DNA of 64,000 nucleotides from Nocardia gamkensis NBRC 108242. GTDB lineage: Bacteria > Actinomycetota > Actinomycetes > Mycobacteriales > Mycobacteriaceae. The position numbers were made by a program, and so were the translations under genes. The stretch's first letter is position 1; each line of letters starts with the position of its first letter. Below, in pieces: positions 8,101-16,741 of the stretch. The DNA lies in the NCBI RefSeq assembly GCF_001612985.1, contig NZ_BDBM01000027.1, positions 62,001 to 126,000 on the forward strand, given 5' to 3'. The notes under the pieces were generated by a model, which saw only the letters and a program-made list of their open reading frames with translations, did not search any database and was not told the DNA's origin.

Positions 8101-9430
8101 CGCCACGACGATCGGTGATGTGATCGCTCAGGTCTCGAATCAAGGGGGCGCGCCCGTCTCGCGGCAAGCCGCCGTACCCATGATGACCGAGGCGACCGAA
8201 CCTCGGCGCGCGGTTGTCGAGCCGGAGTACCGGATCTCGGATTTCGCTGAGGTGAAGGCGATTTCCGATCGCTTCTCCGGTCTCGAAGCGCTCGGGCTGT
8301 CCAATCCCTATTTCTTGATCAACGACGGTGTCACGCGGGATACCTCCGTCATCGACGGTGCGCCGGTGATCAACTTCTCCAGCTACAACTACCTGGGACT
8401 GTCCGGTCATCCGGCGGTCACCGCCGCCGTGCAGGACGCGGTGGCCCGCTACGGCAGCTCCTGCTCGGCCAGCCGGATCCTGTCCGGTGAGAAGCCGGTG
8501 CACCGCGAACTCGAGACCGAACTCGCGGCCCTGCTCGGCACCGAGGACGCCATCGCGCTGGTGGGCGGCCACTCCACGAACGTCACGATCATCGGACACC
8601 TGGTCGGACCGGAGGACCTGGTGATCCACGACAGTCTCGCCCACGACAGCATCATGCAGGGCTGCAAGCTGTCGGGCGCGACCCGCCGTCCGTTCCCGCA
8701 CAACGACCACGTCGCGCTCGACGCGCTGCTCACCGAGATCCGCCACCAGTACAGGCGGGTGCTGATCCTGATCGAGGGCGTCTACAGCCAGGACGGTGAC
8801 ATCCCGGACCTGCCCGCGATCATCGCGGTGAAGAAGAAGCACAAGGCGCTGTTGATGATCGACGAGGCGCACAGCGTCGGGGTGCTCGGCGCGGGCGGCG
8901 GCGGGATCGGCGAATACTTCGGCGTGGATCGCGCCGATGTCGAGCTGTGGTCCGGGACGACATCGAAGGCGCTCGCCGGGTGCGGCGGGTACGTCGCGGG
9001 CAGCGCGGAGCTGATCCGCTTCCTGAAGTACACGACGCCCGGATTCGTCTACAGCGTCGGCATGACGCCGATGAACGCGGCCGCCTCGGCGGCGGCGATC
9101 CGGCAGTTGCGGTCCGAGACCGAACCGCTGGAACGGCTCCGCCGCAACTCCCGGCTGTTCCTGCGACTGGCCCGGGAAGCGGGGATCGACACCGGCGACA
9201 GCCACGACACACCGATCGTCCCGTGCATCGTCGGCGACTCGCCGAAGACGCTGAGACTGTCGAACGCACTGCTGCGCCGCGGCATCAATGTCAACCCGAT
9301 CCTGTACCCGGCGGTGCCGGAGAATCTGGCGCGCCTGCGGTTCTTCATCACCGCCTGCCATACCGAAGATCAGATCCGCGAGACGATCAAGATCCTCGCC
9401 GAGGAAATGGCCTTGCTCGCCGAGAGCTGA
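5132..9430 (+). CDS. Type I PKS (KS-AT-ACP) fused to an alpha-oxoamine synthase
   Basis: A 1432-residue multidomain enzyme. The ketosynthase occupies about 1-425, with Cys171 in DTACSSS, His306 in EAHGTGT and His344 in NLGHTEG. The acyltransferase, about 510-810, has Ser599 in GHSIGEF and a HAFH signature ending at His701, which is typical of malonyl-CoA specificity. The ACP, about 920-1000, has Ser964 in LGFDSL. There are no KR, DH, ER or TE domains. From about 1030 to the end is a PLP-dependent alpha-oxoamine synthase like AONS or serine palmitoyltransferase: DEAHSVGVLG with Asp1244 and His1247, and the Schiff-base Lys1279 in TTSKALAG. The AOS should release the beta-ketoacyl chain by decarboxylative condensation with an amino acid. 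The gene overlaps the ACP gene by ATGA. The product is inferred to be an alpha-amino diketone that could cyclise to a hydroxypyrrole or pyrrolinone, by analogy with prodigiosin HBM formation. Confidence 0.92.
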   Translation: MTDIAIVGLDCRFPQAPDPAALWRLLIEGRDAISEVPSSRWNAADFHDPAGAPGTINTRSGGFLDDADAFDADFFGIAPREAEAMDPQQRLLLQATWRAFEDATLDPRGEAGSRTGVFVGVMANEWANLQMSDYAAITPQHGSGNGYFMTANRLSYQFDLKGPSVAVDTACSSSLVAMHLACGALASGECDQAVAGGVNLVLTPAVGVFYTQAGLSAPDARCKPFSADADGIVRGEGVAVLVLRRLADAEAAGLPIYAVIKGSAVNSDGRSNGITAPNRWAQQQVIGAACERAGVRPEQVDFLEAHGTGTVLGDMIEVKALGQLHGRNRLRPCGIGSIKGNLGHTEGAAGVAGLIKVALSLRHGVVPPSRFADQENPRLRMTQQGLRLLTDPMPLEGPGYGGVSSFGIGGTNAHVVLGSAPAAETSTASGGGVLTVSANDVEGLRRNARRLADALASSPPDQFAQMCWTSNQVKSSGRARLAIVAADRDTAIARLREGADTGVVRPLSVGWMFTGQGSQFPGMARMLEAASPLFRRALAAVDQVMAAHLGRSVRALMLDEHTGIDRTDLAQPAIFAMEYALAKSLADLGVRPAWVTGHSIGEFAAAAVAGVFDLDDACRLVVARGELMQRLPVGGAMLAVRADAGDVADLLADRTEIAIAAVNGPKEIVLSGAAAAITRIHEALAARGVGAKALTVSHAFHSPLMEPMLAAFASVARECTYRTPALPLYSTVRGRLLDATETMDAAYWTEHVRATVRFGEVVEAALGTEPSHVVELGPRRVLAAQAGRIRPDLAARFLTPSPGPGATGGELAGTVAALYRDGFDPDWDRLYEPAQRVRRRLPGYEFCTDQRFWLEPCATPTPSAPAEETSMDQLIALFREQNAVLASLAGVPSAGRAPQQAGAAAAVTQTVTPQPIATQTTTDLPIAPEAVAGVIRAEFARVSGFPADRLRDTQTIGDDLGFDSLMLTDLIAALVRKLPGAAIDPSRFTPATTIGDVIAQVSNQGGAPVSRQAAVPMMTEATEPRRAVVEPEYRISDFAEVKAISDRFSGLEALGLSNPYFLINDGVTRDTSVIDGAPVINFSSYNYLGLSGHPAVTAAVQDAVARYGSSCSASRILSGEKPVHRELETELAALLGTEDAIALVGGHSTNVTIIGHLVGPEDLVIHDSLAHDSIMQGCKLSGATRRPFPHNDHVALDALLTEIRHQYRRVLILIEGVYSQDGDIPDLPAIIAVKKKHKALLMIDEAHSVGVLGAGGGGIGEYFGVDRADVELWSGTTSKALAGCGGYVAGSAELIRFLKYTTPGFVYSVGMTPMNAAASAAAIRQLRSETEPLERLRRNSRLFLRLAREAGIDTGDSHDTPIVPCIVGDSPKTLRLSNALLRRGINVNPILYPAVPENLARLRFFITACHTEDQIRETIKILAEEMALLAES

Positions 9431-9807
9431 CGCGCGGTGACCAGCGCGTGGCCTTCGCAGCGGCTGCGTCGTGTACCGCCACGCGCACCGGACCGCTGTA
9501 GCATCAGCCCGAGGTGCAATCGCTGCTGGTCGCAGCGGCGACTCGGCGGGGCAGGGCGGACGATGAGGGCCGAGCACGGTGTCCGCTGCCGCGGGTGGGG
9601 GTTCGAACGTCGTCGACGGGTGCCGCGGGCGCGTGCTCAGCCGGATGAAGGTTCCAGCGGCGTTTCGGCTCCAGTCGCGTGCGGCCGGTCGGCTCCCGAT
9701 CCGATCGTGCACCGTGCCGCCGAGCCGATCGATGCCGGCTACCGCGGTGGACGAGGCCGCCTGCCTCGCCGCCGACCGTAGCGACGCATCGGAGGTAGTG
9801 GACAGCC
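9431..9807. other. Intergenic region after the PKS gene
   Basis: About 377 bases between the PKS-AOS stop and the esterase start. No reading frame here looks coding and I see no strong hairpin or clear operator. It presumably holds the esterase promoter. Confidence 0.4.
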
Positions 9808-11415
9808 ATGATTCGCTCGATCGTGCGAACCGCGCTCGCTCTGACGGTCGCCGCCGGTGTGTGCTTCGCGGGTACTCCGCCGCCTGTGGCGGCCTCCGCG
9901 CCGCTCGGCGTCCTCGTGACCGGTGGTGAGGTCTCCGGCCGCGCCGCCGACGGAGTCGTCGAATACCTGGGCATCCCGTTCGCCGCGCCCACCGGGGGCG
10001 AAGCGCGGTTCGGACCGCCGCGCCCCGTTCCGCCGTGGCCCGGTGTGCGCCCCGCGCGCGAGCACGGGCCGCAGTGCGCGCAGAACGGCTACCTGCCCGA
10101 CGTGCCGCCGATCGGACAGATCAGCGAAGATTGCCTGACCATCGACGTATACGCGCCGGACCGCGCCCGCGATCGCCCGCTGCCCGTCATGGTGTTCTTC
10201 TACGGTGGCGGCTATATCAACGGCTCCAACAGCGAATACGACGGGCCCACCCGGATGGTCGCCGACGGCGACGTCATCGTGGCAGTTCCCAATTACCGCC
10301 TCGGTCCGTTCGGCTTCATGTCGCTGCCCGAACTGACCGCCGAATCCGGCGGAGCCACCGGAACGGTCGGCATCCAGGACCAGCAGGCCGCTCTGCGGTG
10401 GGTGCGCGACAACGCGCCCGCTTTCGGTGGCGATCCGGGCAATGTCACGATCTTCGGTGAGTCGGCAGGCGGCGTGAGTGTCTGCACCCACTTCGCCGCG
10501 CCCGGCTCCGAGGCCCTTTTCGCCAAAGCGATCATCCAGAGCGGTGCCTGCGCACAAGCGCCCTTGGCCCCCGTCGATCCCGGCGACGCCTTCGCGCGCT
10601 CGCAGCGCTACGCCGAACGCGTCGGATGCGGGGATCCCGCGACCCGGCTCGCCTGCCTGCGCGCCCTGCCCGTAGCGGCACTTCTGGACGCGCCGAACGT
10701 CGAAGCCGACGGACAGACTCCCGTCTGGGTGCCCAGCATCGACGGCGTCGTCATCACGCGGACACTCGACGCGGCCTTGGTGGGGGACGCGAGGAAGACG
10801 CCGCTCATCGTCGGGTCCACCAGCGCGGAAGGCGCGCTGAGCGTCGCCGAGACCGACTACGCCCGCGGGCGCGTCCCGGACGCGGCGAGCTATGAACGGT
10901 ACGTGCGCGAATCCTTCGGCGCCGACGCCGAGCGAGTCCTGGCCCGCTATCCACTCGACCGATATCCGTCACCGGCGGCCGCCCAGATCGCGGTGATCAC
11001 CGACAGCCGGTTCGCCTGTCCCGCGCTGTTCACCAGCCGAACGGCGCGCGACGCCGGACATCCGCTGTGGCAGTACGAAGTCGATCAGGCGCCGCTCGGT
11101 GCCGCCAATCCTGTTCTGCCCGGCGCCTTTCACTCCTCCGAGCTGTTCTATCTGTTCACCGGATTCATGGGCGTGCCGATTCCCTGGACGGGTGCGTCCG
11201 CCGCTTTCGCCGCGCGAATGCAACGCTGGTGGACCACCTTCGCCCACACCGGTGACCCGAACGACCCTGGTCCACCCGAATGGCCTGCCTGGCCGGAGTC
11301 GACCTGGCCCGGCTCCGATGGGCCTGCTCTGATCATGCGTGCGACCGGCAGCGTCGTGACTCAGGATTTCGCCGCCACGCACGACTGTGCGTTCTGGGCG
11401 GAGCGCGACCGATGA
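9808..11415 (+). CDS. Secreted type B carboxylesterase
   Basis: A 535-residue alpha/beta hydrolase of the carboxylesterase type B family, with an N-terminal signal peptide (RTALALTVAAGVCFAGTPPP, cleavage near residue 30). The nucleophile is Ser219 in FGESAGG, and the likely acid and base are Glu341 (STSAEGAL) and His442 (GAFHSSEL). The conserved SEDCLTIDVYAP segment and the oxyanion region FFYGGGYINGS are present. It should hydrolyse ester bonds outside the membrane. It follows the PKS by 377 bases in the same direction, so a link to that product is possible but not shown; many such esterases are unrelated lipid or drug esterases. Confidence 0.9.
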   Translation: MIRSIVRTALALTVAAGVCFAGTPPPVAASAPLGVLVTGGEVSGRAADGVVEYLGIPFAAPTGGEARFGPPRPVPPWPGVRPAREHGPQCAQNGYLPDVPPIGQISEDCLTIDVYAPDRARDRPLPVMVFFYGGGYINGSNSEYDGPTRMVADGDVIVAVPNYRLGPFGFMSLPELTAESGGATGTVGIQDQQAALRWVRDNAPAFGGDPGNVTIFGESAGGVSVCTHFAAPGSEALFAKAIIQSGACAQAPLAPVDPGDAFARSQRYAERVGCGDPATRLACLRALPVAALLDAPNVEADGQTPVWVPSIDGVVITRTLDAALVGDARKTPLIVGSTSAEGALSVAETDYARGRVPDAASYERYVRESFGADAERVLARYPLDRYPSPAAAQIAVITDSRFACPALFTSRTARDAGHPLWQYEVDQAPLGAANPVLPGAFHSSELFYLFTGFMGVPIPWTGASAAFAARMQRWWTTFAHTGDPNDPGPPEWPAWPESTWPGSDGPALIMRATGSVVTQDFAATHDCAFWAERDR

Positions 11416-11595
11416 ACCTGTCGTACGCCTGTCGCCGCCGCTGCTGAGCAGGCCCGGCACTCGACGGAGTGCGAGCGCGGCCGTTGCTCGATTCGCCGAG
11501 TCGACGGCCCCGGTATGCGCGGGGCGCTGCCGGCCGTCCGTTGCGAGACTCGAAGGCGTGAAAGTCTCAGCCGGATGACACCGGCGGAATTCCCG

Positions 11596-12168
11596 CTAGG
11601 CATCCTGCTCTCGGATGACGGCACGGGCGACCGTATCGGCTATCTGCTCGTCGGTGAGATTGCTGCGCTGGATGAGTGCGTGCGAGAGAACGGCGCGCAC
11701 GACGACTTCGGCCGCCTGAACCGGCGACAGCGCGAGTGCCGAATCGTCGCGCGCCGCGATCAAGGGCGCCGCGATGGCGGCGACGGTTTCGACCAGGTTC
11801 AGCTCCGACCCGCCGTGCGTGATCGCGACATCGAGCAGACGCGCGGGCTCGTGGCGGCGAATGTAGCTGAAAGCGGCGTGTTTCCGCAGGTAACGCAGGG
11901 CGAAGAGGGTGCAGGAGCGGGCTACCTCGGCAGCCGGTGCGAAAAGGTCGATCTCGCGGTAGGCGGCGGCGACCATCCGGCCGATCTCGTTGCGCCCGAC
12001 GGCGGAAACCAAGCCGTCTTTGTCGCCGAACTCCCGGTACGCCGTAGCCCGGGAGACGCCTGCGCGCTCGGCCACCGCGCTGAGCGTCAGGTTGTCCAAG
12101 CCGCTGTCCGCGATCAGCGCGACTGCCGCGTCGAGCAGCGTTTCCGACGACCGGGTGGAGGAACTCAT
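11596..12168 (-). CDS. TetR-family regulator
   Basis: A 190-residue TetR protein when started at the ATG at 12168 (MSSSTRSS), which has AAAGAG close upstream; an in-frame ATG at 12219 is less likely. The helix-turn-helix NLTLSAVAERAGVSRATAYREFGDKDGL is at about residues 25-52, and the rest is an all-helical ligand-binding domain. It is divergent from the fused oxygenase/reductase gene at 12316, and a 30-base dyad (12219-12248) lies between the two starts. It most likely represses that gene and itself. Confidence 0.9.
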   Translation of the reverse strand: MSSSTRSSETLLDAAVALIADSGLDNLTLSAVAERAGVSRATAYREFGDKDGLVSAVGRNEIGRMVAAAYREIDLFAPAAEVARSCTLFALRYLRKHAAFSYIRRHEPARLLDVAITHGGSELNLVETVAAIAAPLIAARDDSALALSPVQAAEVVVRAVLSHALIQRSNLTDEQIADTVARAVIREQDA

Positions 12169-12218
12169 GGCTCTTTCTACCTCGATGCGGCAGCGGTCCG
12201 GCTTGCCGACTGTGGACA

Positions 12219-12248
12219 ACTGAGACTAATCTAGCGAAAAATCTCAGT
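12219..12248. promoter_or_regulatory. Probable TetR operator
   Basis: The arms ACTGAGA (12219-12225) and TCTCAGT (12242-12248) form a perfect 7-base inverted repeat with a 16-base AT-rich spacer. It lies between the divergent TetR and oxygenase/reductase genes. Confidence 0.6.
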
Positions 12249-12315
12249 CCTCGACGTGATTCGACCACGGTGGCGGCTGCGGAAGACCAGGCATGGACGT
12301 CGGAGGGCAGCATCG

Positions 12316-14790
12316 GTGATTCACGGACAGTCGGCCGCCCACACCGGCCGCGGGCACGCGGTGGTGCTCGGAGCGAGCATGGGAGGGCTGCTCGCCGCGC
12401 GGATTCTCAGCGACTGCTTCGGGAAGGTCACGGTCGTCGAGCGCGACGACCTGTCCGCACCCGGCAACCGCCGCGGGGTGCCGCAGGGCAGGCATGTGCA
12501 CGCGCTGCTCGCCCGCGGCAAGCAGATCTTCGAGGAGCTGTTTCCCGGCATCACGGATGAGCTGCTGGCCGACGGCGCCCTGGAATGCCGGTCGTTGACG
12601 GAGATGCGGATGACCGTCGCGGGGCACACCCTCCGGCAATCCGACGGGGGTTACTCGCTGTTGCAAGCCAGCAGGCCGTTGCTCGAATGGCGAGTGCGCG
12701 AACGCGTACGCGCACTGCCGAACGTCGAGGTGGCCGACCGTCGCACGGCCGTGGAACTGCTCTTCGACGCGAGCCGGAGCCGGGTGACCGGTGTACGGAT
12801 CAGGCCGGACGGCGCGACCGCGGCCGAGGGGCTGCGCGCCGATCTGGTCGTGAGCTGCCTGGGGCGGCATGGGCCGGTCGACCGGTGGCTCGCCGATTCG
12901 GGCTACGAACGCCCCGTCGAGGAAGGGGTGCGGATCGACATGATGTACGCGAGCCGCTACGTGCGCCTTCCGGCCGGTGCCTTGGGCGAGAAGGAGATCG
13001 TGATCGCGAATCAGGATCCCGCGCGCGGATTGGCGCTGTTCGCCGTGGAGAACGGGGCGCACATCCTCACCCTGATCGGCTACGGCGAGGATCGTCCACC
13101 GACCGATGCCGACGGCTTCTGGCGGTTCGCCGCCTCGGTCGCACCGCCGGACGTGCGCGCGGCGCTGCTGGACGCCGAACCGCTCAGCGACGTCGGCACG
13201 TACCGATATCCGGCCAATCAGCGGCGTCGCTACGAGCGGCTGTCCCGATTTCCGCAGGGATTGCTGGTCTTCGGCGACGCGGTCTGTAGTTTCAGCCCGG
13301 CCTTCGGCCAGGGCATGACGGTCTCCGCCCTGCAGGCCGTGCACTTGCGCCGCGTGCTCGCGCAGGGCGACCACGATCTGGCTCGTCGCTATTTCCGCGC
13401 CGCCGCCACTGCTGTCGACGACCCGTGGACGATCACGAAGCTGTTCGACACGGCGATGCCGCATGTGGACGGGGGAGGGGCGCGGACCCGTGCGCTCGGC
13501 GCGCTCGCGCGGCTGGTCATGGCGGTCGGTGCGCAGGACGCGGCGGTCGCACGACAGATCGCACGCATAGCCGGGCTCTTGGACCGCCCGGCGGCGGTGC
13601 TGCGTCCGGCCGTTGTGCTCGGTGCGGCCAGGGGTGTCGGGGTCATCGGCGTCGAACAGTTGCGCGCGTCCGCTCGCGCCGCGGTCGACCCGGCCGGTGT
13701 GGATATGTTCGACCCGATTCCGCACGGGCCCGCGCGCGGATTTCATCGCCTGGCAGTGCGATCGGTGGTCCGCGGCAGCGCCGACAGCGTCGTGATCGAA
13801 TTCGATGTCCCGGCCGAACTCGCCGACCGGTATGCCTTCCGGGCCGGCCAGCATGTCGTGGTGCGGGGAACGATTGGGGGCAGACAGATCCGGCGTAGCT
13901 ATTCGCTGTGTGACGCGGCGGGATCGGGCAGGGTGCGGATCGGCGTCAAGCGCAGGGACGGCGGAGCATTCTCCGGCTATGCGATCGACCGTCTGACCGC
14001 CGGAACGGTGTTGCACGTGTCCGAGCCGACCGGCCGCTTCACCCCGGATCCGGATCCCGAACGGCCACGGGCATATGCCGCGGTCGCGGCGGGCAGTGGC
14101 ATCACGCCCATCGCCTCGATCATCGCCACCATCCTCGAAACGGAACCGCACAGCACGTTCACGCTCCACTACGGCAGTCGGGACAGCGAGCACATCATGC
14201 TCGCCGATCACCTCGCCGCGCTCACGGACCGATTCGCCGGACGGCTGCGCATCACCCACCACCTGTCCCGCCGACTACCCGCGACACCGCCCCGAGCGGG
14301 CTCGGGTGTTGCCTTCCGCCGCGGACGTGTCGGGGCGTCCGAGGTCGCCGAGCAAGATGCCGACCGGTGGTTCCTTTGCGGCCCCGAGGATCTGGTCGCC
14401 GACGTGGTGGCGGCGCTCGGCCGCTGCGGCGTCGAGCGGTCCCGGATCATGGTCGAACTGTTCGAGACCGAGCAACCCACCGCGCCCGCGCCCGATGCCG
14501 ACGCCCCGGTCAGCCGCGTCACGCTCACCGGGTACGGCGAAGACCTGCGCTTCGAGATGTCCCAGGGCCGCCCGGTTCTCGAAGCCGCGCTGCGCCATCG
14601 CGCGGACCTGCCCTATTCCTGCCTCGGTGGCTCGTGCGGAAGCTGTGTCGCCACGGTCGAGGCCGGACGCGTCGACATGCCTTCCGATCCGCTGTCGGCC
14701 CTCACCGAAGACGAGATCAGCCAGGGTCGTGTGCTGGCCTGCCGCGCCGCCCCGCTCTCGAGCGAAGTGACCCTGCGCTTCGGTGAATGA
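12316..14790 (+). CDS. FAD-dependent oxygenase fused to a PaaE-like ferredoxin reductase
   Basis: An 824-residue fusion if started at the GTG at 12316, which has GGAGGG 8 bases upstream; an ATG at 12256 adds an Arg-rich leader. Residues 10-430 form a FAD-dependent oxidoreductase of the geranylgeranyl-reductase/aromatic-hydroxylase type, with the dinucleotide fold VLGASMGG at 17-24 and the second FAD motif GDAVCSFSPAFGQG at about 320. Residues 470-730 form a ferredoxin-NADP-reductase-like module with RRSYS at 526-530 (FAD) and AAGSGITPI at about 590 (NAD(P)H). The C-terminus is a plant-type 2Fe-2S domain with cysteines 769, 774, 777 and 809. One polypeptide thus carries the electron chain and the oxygenase-like flavin domain. 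The substrate is unknown. Regulation is probably by the divergent TetR gene. Confidence 0.85.
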   Translation: MIHGQSAAHTGRGHAVVLGASMGGLLAARILSDCFGKVTVVERDDLSAPGNRRGVPQGRHVHALLARGKQIFEELFPGITDELLADGALECRSLTEMRMTVAGHTLRQSDGGYSLLQASRPLLEWRVRERVRALPNVEVADRRTAVELLFDASRSRVTGVRIRPDGATAAEGLRADLVVSCLGRHGPVDRWLADSGYERPVEEGVRIDMMYASRYVRLPAGALGEKEIVIANQDPARGLALFAVENGAHILTLIGYGEDRPPTDADGFWRFAASVAPPDVRAALLDAEPLSDVGTYRYPANQRRRYERLSRFPQGLLVFGDAVCSFSPAFGQGMTVSALQAVHLRRVLAQGDHDLARRYFRAAATAVDDPWTITKLFDTAMPHVDGGGARTRALGALARLVMAVGAQDAAVARQIARIAGLLDRPAAVLRPAVVLGAARGVGVIGVEQLRASARAAVDPAGVDMFDPIPHGPARGFHRLAVRSVVRGSADSVVIEFDVPAELADRYAFRAGQHVVVRGTIGGRQIRRSYSLCDAAGSGRVRIGVKRRDGGAFSGYAIDRLTAGTVLHVSEPTGRFTPDPDPERPRAYAAVAAGSGITPIASIIATILETEPHSTFTLHYGSRDSEHIMLADHLAALTDRFAGRLRITHHLSRRLPATPPRAGSGVAFRRGRVGASEVAEQDADRWFLCGPEDLVADVVAALGRCGVERSRIMVELFETEQPTAPAPDADAPVSRVTLTGYGEDLRFEMSQGRPVLEAALRHRADLPYSCLGGSCGSCVATVEAGRVDMPSDPLSALTEDEISQGRVLACRAAPLSSEVTLRFGE

Positions 14791-14964
14791 CGGCCGGGCT
14801 CGCCCGCCGCGCGAGGGCCGCTCGGCGCGCGATCGGCGAGGCCGGGAACCCGGCTCCCCAGGATTAGGACGATGATGTCACTGCGGGGGGGTGCGCGGTC
14901 GGGACGTCTGCTTCGATCCGCAGGATCCACGGTGAAACGCCGCAGGTAGGAGCATACTGACGCG

Positions 14965-15651
14965 ATGAACGAATCGGGCGACCGAATCGTGGACACGGCC
15001 GAGGGAGCGGTAGCCCGGGTGGTCGGCGCAGGCACACCGCAGACCACGGGGAGCTTCCGATTCTGGTTCGCCGATCAGCGGTGGGAGTGGTCGGACGAGG
15101 TCGCCGCGATGCACGGTTACGCGCCCGATTCGGTGACGCCGACGACCGAGTTGCTGCTCGCGCACAAGCACCCCGAGGACCGGGATCATGTCGCGGAGGC
15201 GATCGAGAAGTCGGTCCGCAACGCCGAACCGTTCTGCAGCCGCCACCGCATCATCGACACCGCGGGAGCGCTGCACCACGTCCTCGTGCTGGGCGACACC
15301 ATGACCGACAAGGACGGCACCGTCGTCGGCACCGCGGGCTACTACGTCGACCTGACCACCGCGATCGCCGAGGAACGCCAGGATCTGCTCGACGGCACGC
15401 TGCCGAAACTGTTCCGGGCGCGCGCGCTGATCGAGCAGGCCAAAGGCGTGCTGATGCGGGTCTACCGGATCAACGCCGAGCAGGCGTTCCACGTCTTGCA
15501 GTGGCGTTCGCAGGAGACCAACGTCAAGCTGCGCGACCTGGCCGCACAGCTCATCGCCGAAATCGACCACCTGCCCCCGGCTCCACCCGCGGTGCAGACC
15601 GCCTTCGACCACATGCTGCTCACACTGCACGAGCGCATCCCGAAATCGTGA
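14965..15651 (+). CDS. PAS-ANTAR antiterminator-type regulator
   Basis: A 228-residue protein. The N-terminal half is a PAS domain (FRFWFADQRWEWSDEVAAMH ... HKHPEDRDHV), and the C-terminal part is an ANTAR RNA-binding domain with ARALIEQAKGVLM, then QAFHVLQWRSQETN and KLRDLAAQLI. ANTAR proteins bind paired stem-loops in nascent RNA and prevent termination; the PAS domain would supply the signal. No kinase gene is next to it. The 174 bases upstream hold no recognisable gene. It is convergent with the baeRF-like gene, 13 bases apart. Confidence 0.92.
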   Translation: MNESGDRIVDTAEGAVARVVGAGTPQTTGSFRFWFADQRWEWSDEVAAMHGYAPDSVTPTTELLLAHKHPEDRDHVAEAIEKSVRNAEPFCSRHRIIDTAGALHHVLVLGDTMTDKDGTVVGTAGYYVDLTTAIAEERQDLLDGTLPKLFRARALIEQAKGVLMRVYRINAEQAFHVLQWRSQETNVKLRDLAAQLIAEIDHLPPAPPAVQTAFDHMLLTLHERIPKS

Positions 15652-15664
15652 ACTCCGCCGCGTC

Positions 15665-16741
15665 CTAGCGCCTCCGTAGCAGGGCGCCGGCTCCGTCGCG
15701 CAGCGCGGCCACGGCGTCGACCAGGACGATCTCGGCGCCGATCGCCAACGCGGCCACCGGAAGGGCTTCGTCGGCACGGCGCATCTCACCGGCCGCGGCG
15801 TTCGCCGCCGGGCCGAGCAACGGGTTCGGAGCGGTCCCGGCCAGCACCAAGCGGTCGCCCAGCGCCGAACTGTCCAGCAGTAGGCGCTCCACGGTGGCGG
15901 CGCGCAACGCCGTTGTGGTCGCGGCCAGCCCGGCCACCGCCAGGCCGTCCGGACGGTCGATCTCGGCGGCGAAGCGGTCGAGCACCCGGCGGTGGCGCAG
16001 TGCCGCCACCCGGTGCAGGATCTCGCGGACTTCCGCGTCGAGCGCCTTCGGGTCCGACCCCGGCATCAGCGTGCCCGCTTCGGCCTCGACCACATCCCGG
16101 CCCTTCGCGTCGAACACCGCCCGCAGCTCCGTCCGGGCCCGGGCCTCTCCGGCGAGCACGACGACTTCCGCGTGCACGGTGTCGGCCAGCCGGTCCAGTT
16201 CCCCGGCGAACTCGCGGATGTCACGCCGCGTGGTGTTCTCGACCCGCTCCCGGATCGTGCGATGCGTCCAGTCGTCGCGCCGGATCTCCGGCGCCGGATG
16301 CCCGACGTCGCGGAGGGTCTGCTCCGCTTCGCCGCCGTGGCCGTCGAGTGCGTAGAGTTCCGAGCTCACCCGGTCCACGAGCGCCACGACGTGCGGTATT
16401 TTCTCGGCCTGCACTTCGATGAGCGGCAGCAGGTAGGGCAGGGGTGACATCCGGACGATCCGGTCGTGCGGCGGGTTCGGCAAGCGCTCGTCGGCGAGCA
16501 CCTCGGTCTCGTCGGCGATGAGCAGCCTGCCGCAGCGTCCGTGCGGCGGGGGATGCAGTTCGATCGCCTGGGCGAGCAGCCGCCGGATCCGCGGGCGAGC
16601 TCCGCTGCGGTCCAATTCGGCGTCGATCGAGCGCCAGCGCAACTCGGTGCCACGCGCGGCGTCTTCGGCGTCGTATGAGCTATCGAAACAGACCGAGGCG
16701 AAGGGTCCGTGTTTTCGAATTATCCGGCGGAGATCGGCCAT
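15665..16741 (-). CDS. baeRF/Rv2629-like (Vms1/eRF1-fold) protein
   Basis: A 358-residue protein starting at the ATG at 16741, with AGGTGA 5 bases upstream; longer in-frame extensions run through non-coding sequence. It begins MADLRRIIRKHGPFASVCFD and ends in a domain resembling the C-terminal half of actinobacterial Rv2629-type proteins (NPLLGP ... IVLVDAVAALRDGAGALLRR). These belong to the bacterial eRF1-like/Vms1 group, related to release factors and peptidyl-tRNA hydrolases and linked to hypoxic or stressed ribosomes. The catalytic role in bacteria is not settled. It is convergent with the ANTAR regulator. Confidence 0.8.
   Translation of the reverse strand: MADLRRIIRKHGPFASVCFDSSYDAEDAARGTELRWRSIDAELDRSGARPRIRRLLAQAIELHPPPHGRCGRLLIADETEVLADERLPNPPHDRIVRMSPLPYLLPLIEVQAEKIPHVVALVDRVSSELYALDGHGGEAEQTLRDVGHPAPEIRRDDWTHRTIRERVENTTRRDIREFAGELDRLADTVHAEVVVLAGEARARTELRAVFDAKGRDVVEAEAGTLMPGSDPKALDAEVREILHRVAALRHRRVLDRFAAEIDRPDGLAVAGLAATTTALRAATVERLLLDSSALGDRLVLAGTAPNPLLGPAANAAAGEMRRADEALPVAALAIGAEIVLVDAVAALRDGAGALLRRR

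Noticed and set aside
6236..9712. A 1158-codon open frame on the minus strand across the PKS-AOS gene
   Set aside because: It is antisense to a gene with intact KS, AT, ACP and AOS motifs; long shadow frames are normal at this GC content, and its peptide is Arg/Gly/Asp-rich with no domain.
12244..14262. A 672-codon minus-strand frame across the oxygenase/reductase fusion
   Set aside because: Antisense to clear FAD, NAD and 2Fe-2S motifs; no ribosome site and no known domain.
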